Positions 7,913-12,344 of a stretch of 12,344 nt of DNA are shown here, one piece after another. The stretch lies in assembly GCA_002311455.1 (NCBI GenBank), contig DCAJ01000123.1:9038-21381 (forward strand), written 5' to 3'. This DNA is from Anaerolineales bacterium UBA1136. GTDB taxonomy: Bacteria; Chloroflexota; Anaerolineae; Anaerolineales; UBA11657. Under the pieces are notes generated by a model that ran no database searches, had not been told where the DNA came from, and was given only the letters and a program-made list of their open reading frames with translations. The stretch's first letter is position 1. Every line of letters starts with the position of its first letter. The position numbers and the translations under genes were made by a program.

Positions 7913-7927
7913 GTTGATTAAAGTGCT
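7896..7927. promoter_or_regulatory. Inverted repeat bracketing the -35 element (possible operator)
   Basis: AGCACTT (7896-7902) and AAGTGCT (7921-7927) are perfect inverted copies around an 18-nt centre that contains the proposed -35 hexamer of the dsbA-like operon. Half-sites 25 bp apart from centre to centre would lie on roughly the same DNA face, as expected for a dimeric repressor or activator. No regulator gene is in the window. Confidence 0.3.
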
Positions 7928-8040
7928 TGCTATAACTGTGATTTCCAACTAACAATCTGATGATATGTCCACATGTATATTGTTTTCACTTTGAAACACA
8001 CGCTAGTTAGGCGATACGTAAACTCCTAATGCACATCAAC

Positions 8041-8046
8041 TATAAT
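8041..8046 (+). promoter_or_regulatory. Perfect -10 hexamer upstream of the yjbQ-type gene
   Basis: TATAAT at 8041-8046 is a perfect -10 match, but the -35 region (about 8018-8023) is poor. A second, weaker candidate is TATGAT at 8132-8137, which would give a leader of about 23 nt rather than about 115 nt. I cannot tell which is used. Confidence 0.3.
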
Positions 8047-8166
8047 AGATTATTAATTTCCACTGGTGCCATATGCATCATATCTATATATCCATCCACT
8101 GTTATTACAGAACATATCCATGGCCAAAATATATGATAAACTGATTTTGCGTCGAGGATACAAGGA

Positions 8167-8586
8167 ATGACAGTGGATACTCATACGATTACGATAAGTT
8201 CTAAGGGCGACTTAGATGCTCATAACATAACTGACCAGGTAGCAAACTTAATACAAATGTCAGCACTATCTAATGGAACCGTCACGCTATTCACCCCGTC
8301 GTCTACCTCAGGAATCACAACAATTGAATTTGAACAGGGGTGTCTCAGCGATTTAAAACGGCTTTTCGAAGAACTAGCCGATCCCAACAGACATTATGCC
8401 CATAACGAACGTTGGCATGATGGTAATGGGCATGCCCATGTTTGCGCTGCTATTCTAGGACCATCCATTACCATACCGTTCATAGGCAAACAACTAACAT
8501 TAGGAATTTGGCAGCAAATTGTTTTCGTCGATTTTGACAACAAGCCTCGACAACGGGAGATAATTGCACAGATAATCGGGGGATGA
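8167..8586 (+). CDS. yjbQ: YjbQ/UPF0047 family protein (secondary thiamine-phosphate synthase-like)
   Basis: A 139-residue single-domain cytoplasmic protein of usual family length. The C-terminal half carries the signature ERWHDGNGHAH (81-91), then AAILGPS and IPFIGKQLTLGIWQQIVFVDFD, all characteristic of the family. The histidines at 84, 89 and 91 correspond to the conserved metal- or ligand-binding cluster. Family members show weak thiamine-phosphate synthase activity in E. coli, but the physiological role is unsettled, so the enzyme name should be read cautiously. ATG at 8167 has GAGGA at 8154-8158, eight bases upstream. It is a single gene, divergent from the dsbA-like operon and convergent with the glycosidase gene. 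No other thiamine gene is nearby. Confidence 0.93.
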   Translation: MTVDTHTITISSKGDLDAHNITDQVANLIQMSALSNGTVTLFTPSSTSGITTIEFEQGCLSDLKRLFEELADPNRHYAHNERWHDGNGHAHVCAAILGPSITIPFIGKQLTLGIWQQIVFVDFDNKPRQREIIAQIIGG

Positions 8587-8721
8587 TTATATATGTGTTA
8601 CCTGACGCTGACGCCGCCAGAAAAAACCCACATCTGGCCTAAAGAACACAAAAGATACAAATAATAAAGATGCAAGTAATAACAAACCCGCATGAGAAAA
8701 TGCAAATATAGAATCAAGCAT
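8587..8721 (-). CDS. Possible 44-residue single-helix membrane microprotein
   Basis: An ATG at 8721 opens a 44-codon minus-strand frame ending in TAA at 8589-8587. It begins MLDSIFAFSHAG, continues with a leucine/phenylalanine/valine-rich stretch (about residues 11-27) long enough to cross a membrane, and ends with a basic tail (WRRQRQ at about 35-40). It lies 80 bp downstream of the glycosidase stop on the same strand. Against it: there is no clear Shine-Dalgarno sequence, and the antisense of A-rich spacer DNA readily reads as Phe/Leu/Ser. I do not recognise a family. A speculative gene. Confidence 0.28.
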   Translation of the reverse strand: MLDSIFAFSHAGLLLLASLLFVSFVFFRPDVGFFWRRQRQVTHI

Positions 8722-8757
8722 AATTATTGCTACACATAACCGCTAAACGATCTCGAT

Positions 8758-8773
8758 TTTAGGCATGCCTAAA
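8758..8773. terminator. 16 bp perfect palindrome in the convergent spacer (possible terminator)
   Basis: TTTAGGCATGCCTAAA is a perfect palindrome that could fold as a 6-7 bp hairpin. On the plus strand it is followed by TTATTAT, so it might end the yjbQ-type transcript, though it is 170 bp past that stop. A second palindrome, ATATTGGTCAATAT at 8787-8800, directly abuts the glycosidase stop codon. Either could instead be a protein-binding site. Confidence 0.3.
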
Positions 8774-8801
8774 TTATTATACAATAATATTGGTCAATAT
8801 A

Positions 8802-10334
8802 CTATGGCAATAATTTTCCGCCACTGGAGATCATCAACGTACAATCGTGCTGAGAAACCAAATGGTCCAGATCACACTGTTGATATTCTACCAATAGCAA
8901 TGGTTCGCCCCCTACCGCACATATCTGCCCATCATTATTACAATCCGCCCCTGACAAACCTAGTTGATATTGCCCATTCCTTGGAGTGATTGGTAATCTA
9001 TTAGCGCGTTGATCAATTACAAATGCACCTTGAGAATCAAGTATCGCGCCTACAATTGCTGAGATGCTAGTATTTGTGCGCGCCCAGGCAACAGTGGTGC
9101 GCCTTGTGGGACTTAGGAAAGTCATAACATGATGTGTAGGCCAAATTGAATGGTCTACTCTTTGGAAATCAGATAAATTTTCCGCAAGAACTCTATAAGC
9201 ACTAGAAGCTGGCCTCAGAGAACCATCATTCCGAATCAGTCCATATGACTCTAACCCCATTACCGGACCAACATGATCAAATAGTTTGTATATTGCAATA
9301 CGTTCAGCTCCAGCAGCGAAAGCAAGAACACTCGATTGAATCAGAAAAGAAGCTTGCTGTTGTAGTGTCACAGGTACAATTGGATCATACCAGGGGTGTA
9401 ACGGATCATCCATTGGTGCTGCATTAGTCTCATTCATCCAAACGGATTTGCTTAGTCCGAATTCTGCAAGAATGTCAAATTGCATCTGAACAATTTGATA
9501 AACGCTCTCAGAATTGAAATACACATGGACAGTAGCTACATCAAAATAGAAATCATTAGATGTTGCATCCTTATCGCTGATTGATATTTCTAATAGGCGA
9601 CGCAGGTAAGGTTCCCTACCATAAATTACATCATGCCAGAAAGTCAGACCACCCAAATGAATAACAGCATCTGGGTCAACTTCCTTAGCAACAATAGCAG
9701 CTACTTTTACCAGACGGTAATAATCCTCTACGGACCCATCAAATTGTGCTCCTGGATGATCAGGTGCTATATCTGGTTCATTCCATATGATCCAATGTTT
9801 GATTAGTCCACCGTATTCATACACTATGCGCCTAACAAAATTTGCCCAATGATTGTCCGAATCGGAAACGGGTAGATACAAACCATCTGGCACGCCCCTG
9901 CGAGGCAATCCTTTAGTTGCCCATTCTGGTGTACCAATCAATAATGCAGCAATTTCCCTGCGATGTTTGCCTGCCTGCTCCAACCATTCATTTTGTGAAA
10001 GTGAGTGTTCAATATTATTTCGATAAATTGAACCACCGGATGATTCAATAATATCCAATCCATGGGGATACACAGGCATCCAACTATTAGGTCCCAAAGG
10101 TTGTACACGGTACCACTCGACCACAACACGATCCCAACCCACATCCCATTCACTAGCAACATACGGCGCCTGATACGATTCAACTATTCCAAAGCGAGGA
10201 TCAGGTTTGATTTCATCAGCCTTCACTGCACTTATCGGAAACCACAAAGCGGCAGCTGAGGACAACATTGTGATCATCCGCAACAGGTAACATGAATTAC
10301 TTACAAGGTGCTTTAAGAATGTAACATTGAACAT
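8802..10334 (-). CDS. Secreted clan GH-A glycoside hydrolase-like protein (GH39/GH5-like TIM barrel)
   Basis: A 510-residue exported protein, probably cleaving a beta-linked glycan; its substrate cannot be told. The leader has a hydrophobic core (about 20-36) and an AVKA-39 cleavage site. The start is uncertain: ATG at 10334 lacks a ribosome site, and ATG at codon 20 (10277) would give a more standard signal peptide. The barrel follows, with WDRVVVEWYRVQP as an early strand. The acid/base candidate is E186 in HWIIWNEPD and the nucleophile candidate is E302 in VWMNETNA. Their spacing of 116 residues and strand-like contexts fit clan GH-A strands 4 and 7. Residues about 400-510 form a beta domain with four cysteines, including a DCNNDGQIC loop that could bind calcium. 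It may be followed by the microprotein frame at 8721. It is transcribed away from the M23 lipoprotein gene. Confidence 0.8.
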   Translation of the reverse strand: MFNVTFLKHLVSNSCYLLRMITMLSSAAALWFPISAVKADEIKPDPRFGIVESYQAPYVASEWDVGWDRVVVEWYRVQPLGPNSWMPVYPHGLDIIESSGGSIYRNNIEHSLSQNEWLEQAGKHRREIAALLIGTPEWATKGLPRRGVPDGLYLPVSDSDNHWANFVRRIVYEYGGLIKHWIIWNEPDIAPDHPGAQFDGSVEDYYRLVKVAAIVAKEVDPDAVIHLGGLTFWHDVIYGREPYLRRLLEISISDKDATSNDFYFDVATVHVYFNSESVYQIVQMQFDILAEFGLSKSVWMNETNAAPMDDPLHPWYDPIVPVTLQQQASFLIQSSVLAFAAGAERIAIYKLFDHVGPVMGLESYGLIRNDGSLRPASSAYRVLAENLSDFQRVDHSIWPTHHVMTFLSPTRRTTVAWARTNTSISAIVGAILDSQGAFVIDQRANRLPITPRNGQYQLGLSGADCNNDGQICAVGGEPLLLVEYQQCDLDHLVSQHDCTLMISSGGKLLP

Positions 10335-10397
10335 ATATTGAAAATATCATATGATGTAAACAAAAACAAACTGTCTAGCATCAAGAATACTATAGCG

Positions 10398-10403
10398 TAT
10401 AAT
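10398..10403 (+). promoter_or_regulatory. Perfect -10 hexamer for the M23 lipoprotein gene
   Basis: TATAAT lies 18 bp before the ATG, predicting a leader of about 11 nt. No -35 match is visible at 15-19 bp spacing, so an activator may be needed or the hexamer is fortuitous. Confidence 0.35.
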
Positions 10404-10417
10404 TCCAAATCTGGAAT
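10402..10417 (+). promoter_or_regulatory. Hairpin overlapping the ribosome-binding site of the M23 gene
   Basis: ATTCCA (10402-10407) and TGGAAT (10412-10417) pair perfectly across a 4-nt loop, ending three bases before the ATG. The only Shine-Dalgarno-like bases (GGA, 10413-10415) lie inside the right arm. If transcribed it would hide the ribosome site. As DNA it could be a small operator overlapping the -10. Confidence 0.35.
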
Positions 10418-10420
10418 AGC

Positions 10421-11950
10421 ATGAAACTACAAAAAACAATTTCCATTACAGCCATATCAGTTGCCTTGCTTGCGACATCATGTACAACTAGCAACGAACC
10501 TATAACGGAGGCCGCGGCCACTTTAGGCCCTCCTCAAGTACGTATCTCAGGCACTACACCTGAACCAACTATCCTTTCTAAACTGAAACAGGAAACAAAT
10601 ATTGCACCAGTTACACCAACAATGGAAGGCTACAGTCCAGAAACATATCATTTATACAACACTCAGAATGGCGATACTTTACCTATAATAGCTCGACGCT
10701 TTATGGTTGATTCAGAACTTGTTTGGAGAGCAAACTTGAATCTGACACGGACTGATTTTCTAGATAAGGACACTCTGGTAACCGTGCCTGATTTGGATCT
10801 CAGTTCATCCATTGATCCTTATTGGATTATCCCTGATAGCGAGGTGGTATACGGACCAGGCCAAGTCAATCTAGATGTCCAGACGGAAGTTCAAGCTCAC
10901 ACCAAGGGATGGCTGTGGCAGGTCAAAGCCGGAAATGAATATCTAGATCCTGGATGGAAAGTTGTACAAGACATAGCCATGGAATATTCAGTAAATCCTA
11001 GAATATTACTAGCACTTATTGAATACCAAAGCGGTCTCCTCACAGGTATCAGCAGTACAGAGTCAATAGAACAATATCCATTAAATGTACAAAAATGGAA
11101 ATTCGCAAAACTCCCTAACCAACTCATGTGGGCAGCTGAGCAGATTAACGCAGGTTACTACGGATGGAGGCACGGGCGCATCCAAGAACTTTCTCTTGCC
11201 GAAGGAGAAAAATACAAACTCGATCCCCGCCTCAACTCTGGTACCGTAGCAATTTACTCATTCTTTGCGCCTTTATATTCAACAGCACTGTTTGAACAAG
11301 CAGTAGGACCAAATGGATTTTCGGCAACATATGAACAGCTCTTCGGAAACCCATTTAATTTTGAAGTCGATCTAGTAGAGCCAGGTCTAACGCAACCTGA
11401 GATTACACTCCCATTTGAAACTGGTGTTGTGTGGAATTTTACTGGTGGGCCACATGCTGCATGGCGAGACTCAGCTCCTTGGGCAGCTATCGACTTCGCG
11501 CCAAAACTAGCTGAACCGGGTTGTGTTGAAAGCACCGACTGGATCGTCGCTCCTGCCTCAGGTGTCATAACGCGCATTGGAAATGGGATCCTAGCACAAA
11601 ACTTGGATAATGACAGATCAGAATTAACCGGTTGGACACTAGTTTATGTACATTTATTACCGGAAAAATACAAGCTCAGGGTAGGTCAACAAGTCGAATA
11701 CGGTGAACGCCTAGGACGACCCTCTTGTGAGGGAAATTTGGAAACCACCGGCACCCATCTACATCTAGCACGAAAATATAACGGTGAATGGATACCAGCT
11801 TCTGGCCCTCCAACTTTCTCTCTGGGTGAATGGGATGTTATAGGAGAGCATCGACCATATCGTGGTAAATTATATAATCGTTACAATGGCATCACAGTAA
11901 TAGCCTGCGCATGCGTTAATGACAATCAAATTTCTATACCACCTAGATAA
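10421..11950 (+). CDS. LysM and M23 (LasA/beta-lytic type) metallopeptidase lipoprotein
   Basis: A 509-residue cell-wall protein, exported and lipid-anchored through Cys21 (LLATSC). A LysM-like domain (about 76-125, NGDTLPIIARRFMV...W..NL) should bind peptidoglycan. A helical middle region (about 179-208, VNPRILLALIEYQSG) resembles the start of a transglycosylase-type domain but shows no clear catalytic core. The C-terminal M23 domain has zinc ligands H345, D358 and H448 (in THLH, 445-448), plus H411 in YVHL and H446. The 13-residue H345-to-D358 spacing matches beta-lytic/LasA peptidases rather than the common HxxxD form. C368 and C436 may form the disulfide seen in that group. An active zinc endopeptidase cutting peptide cross-links is therefore likely, though an activity regulator is possible. 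ATG at 10421 has a weak GGA ribosome site. The nfo-type gene follows after 34 bp. Confidence 0.86.
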   Translation: MKLQKTISITAISVALLATSCTTSNEPITEAAATLGPPQVRISGTTPEPTILSKLKQETNIAPVTPTMEGYSPETYHLYNTQNGDTLPIIARRFMVDSELVWRANLNLTRTDFLDKDTLVTVPDLDLSSSIDPYWIIPDSEVVYGPGQVNLDVQTEVQAHTKGWLWQVKAGNEYLDPGWKVVQDIAMEYSVNPRILLALIEYQSGLLTGISSTESIEQYPLNVQKWKFAKLPNQLMWAAEQINAGYYGWRHGRIQELSLAEGEKYKLDPRLNSGTVAIYSFFAPLYSTALFEQAVGPNGFSATYEQLFGNPFNFEVDLVEPGLTQPEITLPFETGVVWNFTGGPHAAWRDSAPWAAIDFAPKLAEPGCVESTDWIVAPASGVITRIGNGILAQNLDNDRSELTGWTLVYVHLLPEKYKLRVGQQVEYGERLGRPSCEGNLETTGTHLHLARKYNGEWIPASGPPTFSLGEWDVIGEHRPYRGKLYNRYNGITVIACACVNDNQISIPPR

Positions 11951-11984
11951 CAGATATGGATATAATCACAACAAGGACAACATA

Positions 11985-12344
11985 ATGGAAAAAATGAACT
12001 TTCTGTTTGGAACGGTTGGATCACCGATATCCACCCCCAAAAAGCCTGGAGGGTCAGTGGGAGCGATTGCACAAACCGCCGCATTAGGTCTTACCACACT
12101 AGAATTGGGATGGGTACACTCTGTCCGTGTTAAGGAGTCTACTTGCGACAAAATTAATTCAGCTTCTACAGAAAACAATATATCACTTAGCGTACATGCA
12201 CCATATTTTATAAACTTAAATGCAAAAGATGATGAGTGGCCCAAAAGTCGCCAGCGTTTAATGGATGCAGCGCACTACGGAAATCTAGCCGGAGCCACTG
12301 ACATAATTTTTCATCCTGGATCATATTTCGGTGCTCCCGCTAGC
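11985..12344 (+). CDS. nfo: Endonuclease IV (AP endonuclease), 5' part only, cut by the window edge
   Basis: The frame from ATG 11985 stays open for 120 codons to the right edge. Family members run about 270-290 residues, so less than half is seen. This Zn-dependent TIM-barrel enzyme incises DNA at abasic sites in base-excision repair, in the cytoplasm. Visible marks are the first strand FGTVGSPIST (8-17), LGLTTLELGWV (35-45), the first zinc-ligand strand with H71 in VHAPYFINL, and H110 in DIIFHPGSYFG, matching His69 and His109 of E. coli Nfo. The short N-terminus and HAPYFINL wording are closer to archaeal and deep-branching bacterial forms than to proteobacterial Nfo. AAGGA at 11973-11977, seven bases ahead, supports the start; ATG at codon 4 is less likely. 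It may share a transcript with the M23 gene. Confidence 0.88.
   Translation, partial: MEKMNFLFGTVGSPISTPKKPGGSVGAIAQTAALGLTTLELGWVHSVRVKESTCDKINSASTENNISLSVHAPYFINLNAKDDEWPKSRQRLMDAAHYGNLAGATDIIFHPGSYFGAPAS

Larger units (their letters stand above)
7863..8166. promoter_or_regulatory. 304 bp divergent intergenic region
   Basis: This gap separates the leftward dsbA-like operon from the rightward yjbQ-type gene and must carry both promoters. It is AT-rich, has no credible ORF, and contains the promoter-like hexamers and inverted repeat listed separately. I see no riboswitch-like fold or RNA gene in it. Confidence 0.7.
10335..10420. promoter_or_regulatory. 86 bp divergent promoter region (glycosidase / M23 lipoprotein)
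   Basis: The short AT-rich spacer between two outward-facing secreted-protein genes must hold both promoters. On the plus strand there is a perfect TATAAT at 10398-10403 without a good -35. On the minus strand TATGAT occurs close to the glycosidase start. Such a compact arrangement would allow one regulator to control both genes. Confidence 0.45.

Noticed and set aside
8602..8613. Tandem CTGACG repeat, considered as a repeat array
   Set aside because: Only two 6 bp copies exist; no longer array, spacer pattern or CRISPR-like periodicity occurs anywhere in the window.
8616..8638. GCCAGA/TCTGGC inverted repeat as a terminator for the yjbQ-type gene
   Set aside because: The stem is only 6 bp with an 11-nt loop and no T-run follows on the plus strand; it also lies within the possible microprotein frame.
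8765..8989. 74-codon plus-strand open frame starting in the convergent spacer
   Set aside because: Most of it is antisense to the C-terminal domain of the glycosidase, and it has neither a ribosome site nor protein-like features.
11453..11496. Loss of the first zinc ligand in the M23 domain (WAAID instead of HxxxD)
   Set aside because: H345 with 13-residue spacing to D358 fits beta-lytic/LasA-type peptidases, so the site is probably intact rather than degenerate.
11254..11577. 107-codon minus-strand open frame inside the M23 gene
   Set aside because: It is antisense to the catalytic domain of a clear gene, with no ribosome site or recognisable motif.
11966..12244. 92-codon minus-strand open frame over the endonuclease IV start
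   Set aside because: The plus strand has a strong ribosome site and family motifs with zinc-ligand histidines; the antisense frame has none.

Overview
The window is ordinary-looking bacterial chromosome of low GC (roughly 40-43% by eye). It holds eight complete protein genes plus the start of a ninth that runs off the right edge. No rRNA, tRNA, CRISPR array, transposase, integrase or phage gene is visible. My best guess for the host is a Chloroflexota lineage, possibly marine or subsurface. The reasons are the mix of families: a GT39-type membrane glycosyltransferase with a C-terminal beta domain, a membrane Fe-S oxidoreductase with two CCG domains, a lipid-anchored LysM/M23 protein, and a short TIM-barrel endonuclease IV. 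This taxonomic call is an inference from gene style, not from a marker gene.

Layout. Positions 120-2006 (+) encode a lipoprotein periplasmic adaptor of the HlyD/RND type. Positions 2208-3146 (+) encode a TIGR01777-type NAD(P)-binding epimerase-like protein. It converges, with a 14 bp gap, on a leftward three-gene operon. In transcription order that operon is a membrane-anchored DsbA-like thioredoxin (7862-7101), a heme-b/Fe-S/CCG membrane oxidoreductase resembling ETF:menaquinone oxidoreductases (about 7036-5066) and a GT39-type glycosyltransferase (5050-3161). A 304 bp divergent spacer (7863-8166) carries promoter-like sequence for both directions. It is followed by a rightward YjbQ/UPF0047 gene (8167-8586). 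A 215 bp convergent spacer holds palindromes and a possible 44-codon membrane microprotein on the minus strand. Then come a secreted clan GH-A glycoside hydrolase-like gene (10334-8802, minus), an 86 bp divergent promoter region, a LysM/M23 lipoprotein (10421-11950, +) and, 34 bp on, the 5' part of an endonuclease IV gene (11985 onward).

How the genes fit together. Much of the content concerns the cell envelope: an export adaptor, an extracytoplasmic thiol oxidoreductase, a respiratory membrane complex, a lipid-linked sugar transferase, a secreted glycosidase and a wall endopeptidase. The dsbA-like, oxidoreductase and GT39 genes look co-transcribed and perhaps translationally coupled. The others are probably separate transcription units. 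I do not see a clear new defence, mobile or biosynthetic system. The points most worth checking are the apparent ATT (non-ATG) start of the Fe-S oxidoreductase, the unlisted small membrane ORF at 8587-8721, the open frame that continues past the adaptor's stop codon, and a hairpin across the ribosome-binding site of the M23 gene.
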